A stretch of DNA of 64,000 bases from Streptomyces asoensis (lineage in GTDB: Bacteria; Actinomycetota; Actinomycetes; Streptomycetales; Streptomycetaceae). Position 1 is the first letter of the stretch, and every line of letters begins with the position of its first letter. Below the pieces are notes generated by a model. That model saw only the letters and a program-made list of their open reading frames with translations, was not told the DNA's origin and ran no database searches. This document shows, in pieces, positions 17,021-25,904 of this stretch. Made by a program: the position numbers and the translations under genes. The stretch lies in the NCBI RefSeq assembly GCF_016860545.1, contig NZ_BNEB01000003.1, positions 930,001-994,000 on the forward strand, given 5' to 3'.

Positions 17021-17526
17021 CCGCCCCGCGCATCCCCGCCGGACGCCTCACGCTCGAAGGCGTCACCCCCAGCGCCGCCGCCGGACTGCGGGCGGGCGGC
17101 GGCGGAGGCTTCGCCTGGCTCGGCGGCGGCCCGTTCGAGGGGACGCGGGACGCCGCCGGGATGATGGTGCGGGCGTACGTGTCCGGCGTGCACCGGCCGG
17201 AGTTCGGCCTGTACGTCCTCGTGCGGCGCGAGGACGGGCGGGCCGTCGGCAGCGTGTGCTTCCACGCGGCCCCCGACGAGGACGGCCGAACGGAGATCGG
17301 CTACGACCTCGTGCAGGCCGCCCGGGGCCACGGTTACGCGACCGAGGCGCTGCGCGCGCTGGCCGGCTGGGCGCTGGCCCGGGACGACGTCCGCCGGCTG
17401 TTCGCGGTCGTCGAGCACACCAACGCGCCCTCCCGCGCGGTGCTGGAACGCGCCGGGTTCGTCAAGGTCGGCGAAGGCCCCGGGGAAACCGCATACGAAC
17501 TTCGAAAACCCCCGCCCACCCCCTGA
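17017..17526 (+). CDS. GNAT-family N-acetyltransferase
   Basis: A 169-aa acetyltransferase of the RimJ/RimL-like group. The acetyl-CoA P-loop region is seen as QAARGHGYATEAL, preceded by a beta strand EIGYDLV and followed by ALARDDVRRLFAVVEHTNAPS and AVLERAGFVKVG. The N-terminal substrate region is shorter and glycine-rich (RAGGGGGFAWL). The GTG start overlaps the upstream stop by 4 bp. The substrate is unknown. Confidence 0.88.
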   Translation: MTAPRIPAGRLTLEGVTPSAAAGLRAGGGGGFAWLGGGPFEGTRDAAGMMVRAYVSGVHRPEFGLYVLVRREDGRAVGSVCFHAAPDEDGRTEIGYDLVQAARGHGYATEALRALAGWALARDDVRRLFAVVEHTNAPSRAVLERAGFVKVGEGPGETAYELRKPPPTP

Positions 17527-17714
17527 CCACCCCCGTCCCGCCTCCCCCGAGCCCGGTGCTCGACCAGACTCCCCCGAGCCCGCCCCACCCGGCCATCCGT
17601 GCCCGGCCTGCGTGGCCCGTCCCGCCTCACCCGACCAGCCGTACCCGCACCGGCCGCACCCAGGCCCGCTCCACCCAGCCCCCCCTCACCCGGCCCCGGC
17701 CTGCCCGGCTCCGC

Positions 17715-17981
17715 TCAGCCGGTGGTGCCCTTGCGGCGGCGGAGGCCGGCCTGTGTCAGGAGGCGGACCACCTCGCGGCTGCTGACCCGGACCGCGCCGG
17801 CGGCCACCACCTCGGCGTAACGGTGCGACGGGATGTCGTAGTGATCGCGCTCGAAGGCGCGCCGGGGGACGCCCAACCCCTCGGCGAACCGGTGCAGTTC
17901 GTCGTAGGAGACATCGCTGACGAGGTGCGACCACATACGGCCGTGCCCCGGCCAGTCGGGCGGGTCGATGTAGACGGTCAC
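17715..17981 (-). CDS. DUF4031-domain protein
   Basis: An 88-aa cytosolic protein beginning MTVYIDPPDWPGHGRMWSHL and containing FAEGLGVPRRAFERDHYDIP, which are the defining blocks of DUF4031. Function unknown. It is 7 bp downstream of the 127-aa gene on the same strand and probably co-transcribed. The 188-bp gap before it (17527-17714) is a low-complexity C-rich stretch with CCGCC- and CCCGG-type repeats and no gene. Confidence 0.85.
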   Translation of the reverse strand: MTVYIDPPDWPGHGRMWSHLVSDVSYDELHRFAEGLGVPRRAFERDHYDIPSHRYAEVVAAGAVRVSSREVVRLLTQAGLRRRKGTTG

Positions 17982-17988
17982 GAGAGCC

Positions 17989-18372
17989 TCACGAGGACGA
18001 CCCGCCTCCCAGAGCCGCCCCCAGCGAGCCCACCGACGCGACCTTCACCCCGGCCTGGTGGCACACCCAGTGCGGGTCGGGCCCGAGTTCGGGCTCCACC
18101 TCGAGCGCGTGCGGGTCGCCGGAACCGCAGACCGGGCACAGCGGCCAGCGCCCGTACCGCTCGAGCAGCGCGTCCTGCACGTCCTGCGCGACCAGCCCCG
18201 CCACGTACGCCCGGCCGTCCGGCCACTGTTCGGCCCACCAGCGGCGCTGCACGACGGAGTCCTCGACCAGCGTCACCACGTCCGCCGCGGCCACGTCCGC
18301 GGACGCGAGGTCGGCCAGGACGAGGGCGCGGGCCGTGTGCAGGGTCTGTTCCAGGGGGCTGATGGGATCCAT
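17989..18372 (-). CDS. Hypothetical protein with a Cys pair
   Basis: A 127-aa acidic, helical protein. Residues 1-75 are hydrophilic helices (LEQTLHTARALVLADLASAD) with a WWAEQWPDGRAYVAGLV segment. Residues 80-90 contain CPVCGSGD, and another Cys follows in WVCHQAG, which together could bind zinc. No family is recognised. ATG 18372 is preferred because upstream codons encode a poorly biased Arg/Gly-rich stretch. Confidence 0.7.
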   Translation of the reverse strand: MDPISPLEQTLHTARALVLADLASADVAAADVVTLVEDSVVQRRWWAEQWPDGRAYVAGLVAQDVQDALLERYGRWPLCPVCGSGDPHALEVEPELGPDPHWVCHQAGVKVASVGSLGAALGGGSSS

Positions 18373-18479
18373 CCCCCCATTGTGCGCATGCCCGGCCCGG
18401 AGCCCGAACAGAAGATGCCTTCCGGCCCGCGCCGGACCGGCGGCGGACGCGTCGGCCTCGGGCCGCGTCGTACGGGACG

Positions 18480-18524
18480 CCGGCCCGCCGGCACCGGTAG
18501 ACCGTAGGGGCACCGGCGGGCCGG
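18480..18524. repeat. 12-bp perfect inverted repeat upstream of murQ
   Basis: CCGGCCCGCCGG at 18480-18491 is complemented by CCGGCGGGCCGG at 18513-18524, with a 21-nt loop. It lies about 100 bp upstream of the murQ start and 110 bp from the start of the divergent 127-aa gene. It could be a leader hairpin or an operator. The loop contains GGTAGACC, which only weakly resembles a DasR half-site. Confidence 0.55.
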
Positions 18525-18626
18525 AGAGGAAGGCGGACCGCGCGGGACCACGCAGCGAGGCGGGGACCGGCAGGCCGCGGCGGTGCCGACACCTGCCCGA
18601 ACCGCACCGGAAGAGAGCCGTCCCCG

Positions 18627-19562
18627 ATGACCCACCGGCCCGACCCCCGAGAACTGCGCACCACGCTCGAGTCCCTCACCACCGAGGCGTTCCGCCCCGA
18701 ACTCGCCGATGTCGACCGGCTTCCCACCCTCGACATCGCCCGGCTGATGAACGGGGAGGACACCGGCGTCCCCGCCGCCGTCGGCGCCCGGCTGCCGCAG
18801 ATCGCCGCCGTCGTGGACGCCGTCGCGGCCCGCATGGCGCGCGGCGGACGGCTGGTCTACGCCGGTGCCGGCACCGCCGGACGGCTCGGCGTGCTCGACG
18901 CCTGCGAGTGCCCGCCCACCTTCGCCACCGCGCCCGGCCAGGTCGTCGGGCTGATCGCGGGCGGCCCGTCGGCCATGGTCACCTCCGTCGAGGGCGCCGA
19001 GGACTCCGAGGACCTCGCCGAGGCGGACCTTGCCGCCCTCGCGCTCACCCCCGACGACACCGTGGTCGGCGTCTCCGCGTCCGGCCGCACCCCCTACGCC
19101 GTCGGCGCCGTGCGGTACGCGCGGGCCCGGGGCGCCCTGACCGTCGGGCTGGCCTGCAACGCGGGCAGTGCGCTGGCCGCCGCCGCCGAGCACGGCATCG
19201 AGGTGGTCGTGGGCCCCGAGCTGCTGACCGGCTCCACCCGGCTGAAGGCGGGCACCGCTCAGAAGCTGGTGCTGAACATGATCTCGACGATCACCATGAT
19301 CCGGCTGGGCAAGACCTACGGGAACCTGATGGTCGACGTCCGTGCCACGAACGAGAAGCTGCGTGCCCGCGCGCACCGGATCGTGGCCCTGGCGACCGGG
19401 GCGGACGACGAGGACATCGAGGCGGCCCTCACGGCCACCGGCGGCGAGGTGAAGAACGCGGTCCTCGTCCTGCTCGCCGGGGTGGACGGGCCGGCCGCCG
19501 CCCGCCTTCTGGAGGAGTCCGGGGGCCATCTGCGCGCCGCGCTCGGCACGGGAGGCGGCTGA
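18627..19562 (+). CDS. murQ: N-acetylmuramic acid 6-phosphate etherase
   Basis: A 311-aa SIS-domain lyase that cleaves the lactyl ether of MurNAc-6-phosphate to give GlcNAc-6-phosphate and D-lactate. Conserved blocks are LDIARLMNGED, YAGAGTAGRLGVLDACECPPTF (here YAGAGTAGRLG), VVGVSASGRTPY, and the STRLKAGTAQKLVLNMIST segment (the RLKAGTAQK core). Full length, all conserved motifs present. Directly followed by the PTS EIIBC gene, forming a MurNAc uptake and recycling pair. Its product feeds the NagA step encoded at 34802. Confidence 0.95.
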   Translation: MTHRPDPRELRTTLESLTTEAFRPELADVDRLPTLDIARLMNGEDTGVPAAVGARLPQIAAVVDAVAARMARGGRLVYAGAGTAGRLGVLDACECPPTFATAPGQVVGLIAGGPSAMVTSVEGAEDSEDLAEADLAALALTPDDTVVGVSASGRTPYAVGAVRYARARGALTVGLACNAGSALAAAAEHGIEVVVGPELLTGSTRLKAGTAQKLVLNMISTITMIRLGKTYGNLMVDVRATNEKLRARAHRIVALATGADDEDIEAALTATGGEVKNAVLVLLAGVDGPAAARLLEESGGHLRAALGTGGG

Positions 19563-19578
19563 GCCGCACGCTCGGGGG

Positions 19579-21102
19579 GTGCGCATCGACTCCTCCTCCA
19601 CAGCCGCCGCGATCCTGCCCCTGGTGGGCGGCGCCGCGAACGTCAGGTCCGTCGCCCACTGCATGACCCGGCTGCGGCTGGGTCTCGCCGACCCCGCGCT
19701 CGCGGACGAGGAGGCGCTGCGGGCCGTGCCCGGGGTCCTCGGGCTCGTCGTGGACGACGGCTCGTACCAGGTGGTGCTCGGCCCGGGGGCGGTGAGCGGG
19801 GTGACGGCCGCGTTCGAGTCGCTGCTCGCCCGCCCGGCCCGTGACGGCGGACCGGACGCGCGCGGGGCCGGTCCGGCGGCGGCACGGCGCCGGGGAGCCG
19901 CGACCCCGGTCAGGTCGGGGCTGCGCCGGCTGGCCGCCGTGTTCGTCCCGCTCCTTCCCGCGCTGATCGGCTGCGGGGTCCTCGCCGGGGTCAACGGCCT
20001 GCTGCTGAACACCGGTTGGCTGCCCGGGGCGGCCCCCGCCCTCACCGCCGTCGCGTCCGCCTTCATGACGCTGATCGCCGTCTTCGTCGGTCACAACACG
20101 GCGAAGGAGTTCGGCGGGACTCCGGTCCTGGGCGGGGCGGTCGCGGCGATCGTCGTCCACCCCGGGGTCGCGAAGGTGACGGCGTTCGGGGTGACCCTCA
20201 CCCCCGGCCAGGGCGGGGTCCTCGGCGCGCTGGCCGCGGCCCTGCTGGCCACCCGCGTCGAGCGGTGGTGCCGCGGCCGGGTCCCGGAGGCACTGGACGT
20301 GCTCGTGACCCCGACCGTGACGGTCCTCGTGGCCGGCCTCGGCACGCTGTACGGCCTGATGTACGCGGCCGGTGCGGTGTCCTCGGCGATCGGCACGGCG
20401 GCGAACTGGCTGCTGGCGACGACGGGCGCCTTCGCGGGGCTGGTGCTCGGCGGCCTCTTCCTGCCGCTGGTGATGCTGGGCCTGCACCAGGCCCTCATCC
20501 CCATCCACACCGCCCTCATCGAGCAGCAGGGCTCCACGGCCCTGCTGCCCGTCCTGGCGATGGCGGGGGCGGGCCAGGTCGGCGCCGCGCTGGCGGTGTA
20601 CGTCCGGCTGCGCCACGACACGTCGCTGCGGAAGACGATCAGGTCGGCGCTGCCCGCGGGGCTGCTGGGCATCGGGGAACCCCTGGTCTACGGGGTGTCG
20701 CTCCCGCTGGGGCGGCCCTTCCTCACGGCCTGCGTGGGCGGGGCGGCCGGCGGCGCCTTCGTCGGGTTCTTCGCGATGCTCGGCGACCGGGTGGGCGCGA
20801 CGGCGATCGGCCCGTCCGGCTGGGCCCTGTTCCCCCTGCTGGCGGGCAACCGGGGGCCGGCCCTGACGGCGGCGATCTACGCGGGCGGCCTGCTGACGGC
20901 CTACACGATCGGCTTCGCGGCGACGTACGCCTTCGCCGGTCTGCGCTCCCCGCGCCCCGGCCCGCCGGACGGGACGGGCGACGGCGGGCACCCGGAGAGC
21001 GGGAGCCGGAAGGACGGGAGCCGGGAGAGCGGGGGCCCGCAGGACGGGCCGGGGGCGGCCGGGTCCCCGGAGGGCGGGGGCGTCCTACCCTTGGGGGCAT
21101 GA
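19579..21102 (+). CDS. murP: PTS sugar transporter EIIBC, probable MurNAc type
   Basis: A 507-aa phosphotransferase permease. Residues 1-85 are an EIIB domain with the phosphocysteine in the motif VAHCMTRLRL (Cys28). Residues about 115-455 form the EIIC membrane domain with about ten helices and the substrate loop GIGEPLVYGVSLPLGRPF (residues 370s). The C-terminal 45 residues are a Gly/Ser/Asp-rich hydrophilic tail. No EIIA domain is fused, so a separate EIIA (Crr) is needed. Because it follows murQ by 17 bp, MurNAc is the best substrate guess. GTG start. Confidence 0.85.
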   Translation: MRIDSSSTAAAILPLVGGAANVRSVAHCMTRLRLGLADPALADEEALRAVPGVLGLVVDDGSYQVVLGPGAVSGVTAAFESLLARPARDGGPDARGAGPAAARRRGAATPVRSGLRRLAAVFVPLLPALIGCGVLAGVNGLLLNTGWLPGAAPALTAVASAFMTLIAVFVGHNTAKEFGGTPVLGGAVAAIVVHPGVAKVTAFGVTLTPGQGGVLGALAAALLATRVERWCRGRVPEALDVLVTPTVTVLVAGLGTLYGLMYAAGAVSSAIGTAANWLLATTGAFAGLVLGGLFLPLVMLGLHQALIPIHTALIEQQGSTALLPVLAMAGAGQVGAALAVYVRLRHDTSLRKTIRSALPAGLLGIGEPLVYGVSLPLGRPFLTACVGGAAGGAFVGFFAMLGDRVGATAIGPSGWALFPLLAGNRGPALTAAIYAGGLLTAYTIGFAATYAFAGLRSPRPGPPDGTGDGGHPESGSRKDGSRESGGPQDGPGAAGSPEGGGVLPLGA

Positions 21103-21668
21103 ACCACGCCCAGCTCACCGCGCTCGGCCGTGCCCTCCGGCTTCTCGGCGAGCACGGTGAGGCGCTCTCCGCGGACACCCCGGACGCCCGGCTGCACGAG
21201 GTCAAGGCCGATCTGCGGCGTGCCCTGGACCTGCTGGACGAGAGTGTCGTCGGCGCGACGCCCACCACCCGCTGCGCCGAACACCCGCACGGTCCGGTCG
21301 ACGAGGCGGCGCCCGACCTGTGCCTGCTGTGCGAGACCCGCCGCCGGGCGGCCCGGCGCGCCGAGTTCAACGGACCCGCCCCGCAGGCGCCGTACACCGC
21401 GCCCGCGCCCTCCCGGTACGGCACCCGCGCCGACCGACCGCAGCCCCAGCAGCGCTGGCTCGCGGAGTTGTGGAACGGCCAGGAGTGGCAGCTCTGCGGG
21501 ACCCCGCGCCGGGACCGCCGCGAGGCCGAGCTCTACATCTCGGCCCTGCGCCGCGGCTCCCGGCCCGCGATGGCCTACCGCCTGGTCCACGAGTTCACCG
21601 ACTACGAGGTGCTGCGGATCTGGGGCACCCCGGTGAAGGTCGACATCGAGCCCCTCGGCAACCTCTAG
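21099..21668 (+). CDS. Hypothetical protein, operon with the PTS gene
   Basis: A 189-aa protein. Residues 1-55 are helical (LTALGRALRLLGEHGEAL, DLRRALDLLDESV). Then come RCAEH and LCLLCETRRRAARRAEF, giving three Cys and several His in a possible zinc site. The C-terminal 75 residues are a beta-rich block (WLAELWNGQEWQLCGTPR, YEVLRIWGTPV). No family is recognised. ATG overlaps the PTS stop (ATGA), so it is co-translated. Confidence 0.75.
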   Translation: MNHAQLTALGRALRLLGEHGEALSADTPDARLHEVKADLRRALDLLDESVVGATPTTRCAEHPHGPVDEAAPDLCLLCETRRRAARRAEFNGPAPQAPYTAPAPSRYGTRADRPQPQQRWLAELWNGQEWQLCGTPRRDRREAELYISALRRGSRPAMAYRLVHEFTDYEVLRIWGTPVKVDIEPLGNL

Positions 21669-21712
21669 GGCTGGTGAGCGGCAGCCGGGGCGATCGGGAC
21701 GACCAGGGGCGC

Positions 21713-22567
21713 TCAGCCGTGGCGCGCGATGATCTCCCGGGTCCGCTCCTCGTCGAGTTCGTAGACCGTCTCGTGGGCGCGCGGATCGCGGGCGTGCAGG
21801 GTGTGGAACATCGGCCCCGTCCCGCCGCCCAGCTCCACCAGGGAGGCGGAAGCGCCCCGCACGGCCCGCTCGGTGCCGGGCGCGGTCGTCAGGTCGATGC
21901 GGTTGACGACCCCCGGCGTCACCCACACCGGCACGCCGGCCAGCAGCCCGAAGAGCTGGAGGTGGAAGTGGCCGGTGAGCAGGACGCGCACGTCGCTCCC
22001 CCGGACGGCCTCCGCCAGCTCCCCGGGGTCGCGCAGTCCGAAGACCCGCTGGGTGGCCGAGACGTCGAGGGCGATCGGGGGGTGGTGGAAGGCGACGACG
22101 GTGCCCCGCTCGGCGGGGGTGCTGAGCACCTCGCGCAGCCAGTCCAGTTGGCGGGCGCCGAGCCGGCCGTGGACCTTGCCGGGCACCAGTGAGTCGAGGG
22201 TGACGAACCGCCAGCCGCCGACCGTGCTGACGGCCGCGCGCTCGGCGCCGGCGAGGGTCAGCTCCGCGTCCGGATGCCCGTCGCCCAGCACCTTCGCGAA
22301 GGCGGACCGCTCGTCGTGGTTGCCCGTGGTGTAGAAGACGGGCGCGTCCAGGGAGCGCGCGAAGGCACCGACGAGCTCCCGCACGGTCGTGTACGCCTCG
22401 ACCGAGCCGTCGTCGGCGAGATCGCCGGTGACGACGACCGCGTCCACCTCCCGCTGGTGGCGGAGCGCGTCGAGGAGGAGCCGCAGGGAATCGGTCGCGT
22501 CGACGGGGTCGCCCTCGGGGCCGTCGACGCGTCCGATGTGGGTGTCCGAGAGATGCAGGATTCTCAT
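21713..22567 (-). CDS. Metallophosphoesterase (CpdA-like)
   Basis: A 284-aa calcineurin-type phosphoesterase. Metal-binding motifs appear in order: LSDTHIGR, TGDLADDG, TTGNHDE, AFHHPPI, and LTGHFHLQ. This composition fits the class III cyclic-nucleotide or related phosphodiesterase group, so cAMP hydrolysis is possible but not shown. It has no signal peptide and is probably cytosolic. It is downstream of the flavin oxidoreductase gene by 28 bp on the same strand. Confidence 0.85.
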   Translation of the reverse strand: MRILHLSDTHIGRVDGPEGDPVDATDSLRLLLDALRHQREVDAVVVTGDLADDGSVEAYTTVRELVGAFARSLDAPVFYTTGNHDERSAFAKVLGDGHPDAELTLAGAERAAVSTVGGWRFVTLDSLVPGKVHGRLGARQLDWLREVLSTPAERGTVVAFHHPPIALDVSATQRVFGLRDPGELAEAVRGSDVRVLLTGHFHLQLFGLLAGVPVWVTPGVVNRIDLTTAPGTERAVRGASASLVELGGGTGPMFHTLHARDPRAHETVYELDEERTREIIARHG

Positions 22568-22595
22568 CTCCCGGACACTACCCGCGAGTTGACGC

Positions 22596-23723
22596 TCAGC
22601 TGAGGGTGCGCAGCGCGGCGGCGTCGTAGGGCTTCAGCTCGTCGAGACGGCCGCCGAGGACCTTGGCCGCCCACTCCGGGTCCTGGAGCAGCGCCCGGCC
22701 GACGGCCACCATGTCGAACTCGTCGCGCTCCAGCCGGTCGAGGAGGTCGTCGATGCCCTTGACCGGGGAGCCCTCGCCCGCGAAGGCCTTGATGAAGTCG
22801 CCGTCGAGGCCGACGGAACCGACCGTGATGGTGGGCTTGCCGGTGAGCTTCTTCGTCCAGCCCGCGAGGTTCAGGTCGGAACCGTCGAACTCGGGGAGCC
22901 AGTAGCGGCGGGTCGAGGCGTGGAAGGCGTCGACGCCGGCGGCGGCGAGCGGGGCGAGGACGGCCTCCAGCTCCTCGGGCGTCTCGGCGAGCCGCGCGTC
23001 GTAGGCCTCCTGCTTCCACTGCGAGTAGCGGAAGATGATCGGGAACTCGGCCGAGACGGTCTCCCGCACGGCGGCCACGACCTCGGCGGCGAACTTCGCA
23101 CGGGCCACCGGGTCGCCGCCGTAGGCATCGGTGCGGCGGTTGGTGCCCGCCCACAGGAACTGGTCGAGGAGGTAGCCGTGGGCGCCGTGCAGCTCGACGC
23201 CGTCGAAGCCGATCCGCTCGGCGGCGGCCGCGGCCTCGGCGAACGCGCCGATGACGTCGTCCAGGTCGCGCTGGGTCATCGCCTTGCCGGCGCCCTCGGT
23301 TCCGTCGACCCGTATGCCGGAGGGCCCGACGGCGGGCGCGTCCGCGAACGGCGGCTCACCCTGGTTGCGCACCATGCCGATGTGCCACAGCTGCGGCACG
23401 ATCGTCCCGCCGCCCGCGTGCACCGCCTCGGCGACCTTCGCCCAGCCCGCGAGCTGCTCCTCGCCGTGGAATCGCGGCACCCGGTCGCTCTGCCCCGCGG
23501 ACTCGTGCCCGACGTACGTCCCCTCGGTGACGATGAGACCGACACCTGCGGCGGCCCGGCGGCCGTAGTACGACACGACGTCCTCGCCGGGGACGCCGCC
23601 CGGGGAGAACATGCGCGTCATCGGCGCCATCGCGATGCGGTTCGGGACGGTCAGCCCGTTGAGGGAGACCGGCCGGGAGAGGATCTCGGCGGCGCGCGAC
23701 GGGGCGGGCGGGGTGATGCTCAC
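22596..23723 (-). CDS. NADH:flavin oxidoreductase, old yellow enzyme family
   Basis: A 375-aa FMN-dependent ene-reductase barrel. Motifs include NRIAMAPMTRMFS, SYYGRRAAAGVGLIVTEGTY, IGFDGVELHGAHGYLLDQF (partly), YGGDPVARAKF, and the C-terminal FDMVAVGRALLQDPEWAAKV flavin-phosphate region. Typical substrates are electrophilic alkenes, but the physiological one is unknown. GTG 23723 is chosen since GGAG lies 10 nt upstream and homology begins just after it. The frame upstream encodes unrelated sequence. Confidence 0.88.
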   Translation of the reverse strand: MSITPPAPSRAAEILSRPVSLNGLTVPNRIAMAPMTRMFSPGGVPGEDVVSYYGRRAAAGVGLIVTEGTYVGHESAGQSDRVPRFHGEEQLAGWAKVAEAVHAGGGTIVPQLWHIGMVRNQGEPPFADAPAVGPSGIRVDGTEGAGKAMTQRDLDDVIGAFAEAAAAAERIGFDGVELHGAHGYLLDQFLWAGTNRRTDAYGGDPVARAKFAAEVVAAVRETVSAEFPIIFRYSQWKQEAYDARLAETPEELEAVLAPLAAAGVDAFHASTRRYWLPEFDGSDLNLAGWTKKLTGKPTITVGSVGLDGDFIKAFAGEGSPVKGIDDLLDRLERDEFDMVAVGRALLQDPEWAAKVLGGRLDELKPYDAAALRTLS

Positions 23724-23884
23724 GTGGGGGACTCCTCGGGACGATGGACCGGTGGGTATGTGCACATGCATTGAGTGCCTCTCCCACTGGAACCCGGCGC
23801 CGCACCTGGCCATTCCGCCCCCCGGCGGCAGGAGCCTGTGATCCCGGCCACGCGGCAGTTGCCGGCCCGTGGCCCGGGAAACGC

Positions 23885-23926
23885 CCGAGGGCGGTACCGC
23901 CCGTTTCCGGGAGGTACCGCCCTCGG
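23885..23926 (-). terminator. Rho-independent-type hairpin after groEL2
   Basis: A 14-bp perfect inverted repeat (CCGAGGGCGGTACC / GGTACCGCCCTCGG, 14-nt loop) starts 33 bp beyond the groEL2 stop codon. There is no T-run, as is usual in Streptomyces. A second small repeat, GATCGATC-GTGA-GATCGATC at 23941-23960, touches the stop codon. Confidence 0.8.
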
Positions 23927-23958
23927 TCCGAAGGACAGGCGATCGATCGTGAGATCGA

Positions 23959-25581
23959 TCAGAAGTCCATGTCACCGCCCGGCATGCCGCCGCCGGCGGG
24001 CGCGGCGGCCTTCTCCGGCTTGTCGGCGATGACGGCCTCGGTGGTCAGGAACAGCGCGGCGATGGACGCGGCGTTCTGCAGGGCGGAACGCGTCACCTTC
24101 GCCGGGTCGATGATGCCCTCGGCGATCATGTCGACGTACTCGCCGGTCGCGGCGTTCAGGCCGTGGCCGACCTGGAGGTTGCGGACCTTCTCCACGACGA
24201 CGCCACCCTCGAGACCACCGTTGACGGCGATCTGCTTCAGCGGGGCCTCGAGCGCGATGCGCACGGCGTTGGCGCCGGTCGCCTCGTCACCCTCGAGCTC
24301 CAGCTTCTCGAAGACGGCGGACGCCTGGATGAGTGCGACGCCACCACCGGCGACGATGCCCTCCTCGACGGCGGCCTTCGCGTTGCGGACGGCGTCCTCG
24401 ATGCGGTGCTTGCGCTCCTTGAGCTCGACCTCGGTGGCGGCACCGGCCTTGATGACCGCGACACCGCCGGCGAGCTTCGCCAGGCGCTCCTGGAGCTTCT
24501 CGCGGTCGTAGTCCGAGTCGCTGTTCTCGATCTCGGCGCGGATCTGGTTGACCCGGCCGGCGACCTGGTCCGAGGAGCCGGCACCGTCGACGATGGTCGT
24601 CTCGTCCTTGGTGATGACGACCTTGCGGGCCTTGCCGAGCAGGTCGAGGGTCGTGTTCTCGAGCTTGAGACCGACCTCCTCGGAGATGACCTCGCCACCG
24701 GTGAGGATGGCGATGTCGTTCAGCATCGCCTTGCGGCGGTCGCCGAAGCCCGGGGCCTTGACCGCGACGGACTTGAAGGTGCCGCGGATCTTGTTGACGA
24801 CCAGCGTGGACAGGGCCTCGCCCTCGACGTCCTCGGCGATGATCAGCAGCGGCTTGCCGCCCTGCATGACCTTCTCGAGGAGCGGGAGCAGGTCCTTGAC
24901 GTTGGCGATCTTGGAGTTCGCGATCAGGATGTACGGGTCGTCGAGGACGGCCTCCATACGCTCCATGTCGGTGGCGAAGTACGCCGAGATGTAGCCCTTG
25001 TCGAAGCGCATGCCCTCGGTGAGTTCCAGCTCCAGACCGAAGGTCTGGGACTCCTCGACGGTGATGACGCCTTCCTTGCCGACCTTGTCCATCGCCTCGG
25101 CGATGAGCTCGCCGATCTGCGTGTCGGCGGCGGAGATGGAGGCCGTGGAGGCGATCTGCTCCTTGGTCTCGACATCCTTGGCCTGCTCGAGCAGGGCACC
25201 GGAGACGGCCTCGACGGCCTTCTCGATACCGCGCTTGAGGGCCATCGGGTTGGCGCCGGCGGCTACGTTGCGCAGGCCTTCCTTGACCAGGGCCTGGGCG
25301 AGGACGGTCGCGGTGGTCGTACCGTCACCGGCGACGTCGTCCGTCTTCTTGGCGACTTCCTTGACCAGCTCGGCGCCGATCTTCTCGTACGGGTCCTCGA
25401 GCTCGATCTCCTTGGCGATGGAGACACCATCGTTGGTGATCGTGGGGGCGCCCCACTTCTTCTCGAGGACGACGTTGCGGCCCTTGGGACCGAGCGTCAC
25501 CTTCACGGCGTCCGCGAGCTGGTTCATGCCGCGCTCGAGGCCGCGCCGTGCCTCCTCGTCGAACGCGATGATCTTGGCCAT
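23959..25581 (-). CDS. groEL2: 60-kDa chaperonin GroEL (stand-alone copy)
   Basis: A 540-aa chaperonin. Conserved blocks include KVTLGPKGRNVVLEK, the ATP-binding AGDGTTTATVLA, EGMRFDKGYIS in the apical domain, and the GM-rich end GGGMPGGDMDF. It assembles as tetradecamers and folds client proteins. No groES gene is adjacent, matching the second, solo groEL locus of Streptomyces. ATG 25581. A perfect CIRCE operator lies upstream, so HrcA repression and heat induction are expected. Confidence 0.97.
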   Translation of the reverse strand: MAKIIAFDEEARRGLERGMNQLADAVKVTLGPKGRNVVLEKKWGAPTITNDGVSIAKEIELEDPYEKIGAELVKEVAKKTDDVAGDGTTTATVLAQALVKEGLRNVAAGANPMALKRGIEKAVEAVSGALLEQAKDVETKEQIASTASISAADTQIGELIAEAMDKVGKEGVITVEESQTFGLELELTEGMRFDKGYISAYFATDMERMEAVLDDPYILIANSKIANVKDLLPLLEKVMQGGKPLLIIAEDVEGEALSTLVVNKIRGTFKSVAVKAPGFGDRRKAMLNDIAILTGGEVISEEVGLKLENTTLDLLGKARKVVITKDETTIVDGAGSSDQVAGRVNQIRAEIENSDSDYDREKLQERLAKLAGGVAVIKAGAATEVELKERKHRIEDAVRNAKAAVEEGIVAGGGVALIQASAVFEKLELEGDEATGANAVRIALEAPLKQIAVNGGLEGGVVVEKVRNLQVGHGLNAATGEYVDMIAEGIIDPAKVTRSALQNAASIAALFLTTEAVIADKPEKAAAPAGGGMPGGDMDF

Positions 25582-25724
25582 GTGAAGTGGTCCTCCCGGA
25601 CTGGGGTGGATTGCTCCGGACCGCGCTGGCGCCCGCGACGGACGGCTCGCCGGCCTCGTGGTTCCTTGCCCCACCTGGCCTGCGGGCCTCACCGACCCGG
25701 TCCTCGTTGTCACTCTCACCTTCA

Positions 25725-25751
25725 GAGTGCTAACGCCAATGATTAGCACTC
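25725..25751. promoter_or_regulatory. CIRCE operator (HrcA binding site) of groEL2
   Basis: GAGTGCTAA - 9 nt - TTAGCACTC, a perfect 9-9-9 inverted repeat matching the CIRCE consensus. It begins 144 bp upstream of the groEL2 start. HrcA binding here represses chaperonin genes until heat shock. Confidence 0.97.
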
Positions 25752-25826
25752 GACCCAGGAGAGTGCAAGCGCCTTCGCCGGACCGGGGCCCCCTCGCGGG
25801 CGTCCGCGGACCCCCGCGGACAGACC

Positions 25827-25862
25827 GAAGGGCTCGCACCCCCCAGGAGGTGCGAGCCCTTC
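25827..25862 (-). terminator. Hairpin terminator of the cold-shock gene
   Basis: A 14-bp perfect inverted repeat, GAAGGGCTCGCACC and GGTGCGAGCCCTTC, with an 8-nt loop, 43 bp downstream of the csp stop codon. It separates the csp transcript from the groEL2 promoter region. Confidence 0.85.
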
Positions 25863-25904
25863 GACAGATGCACAGAAGAACGACGCTGTCAGTCGGCGCG
25901 TGCT

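Noticed and set aside
18492..18512. Possible DasR site in the loop upstream of murQ
   Set aside because: Only GGTAGACC resembles a half-site; the two-fold symmetric dre core is missing.
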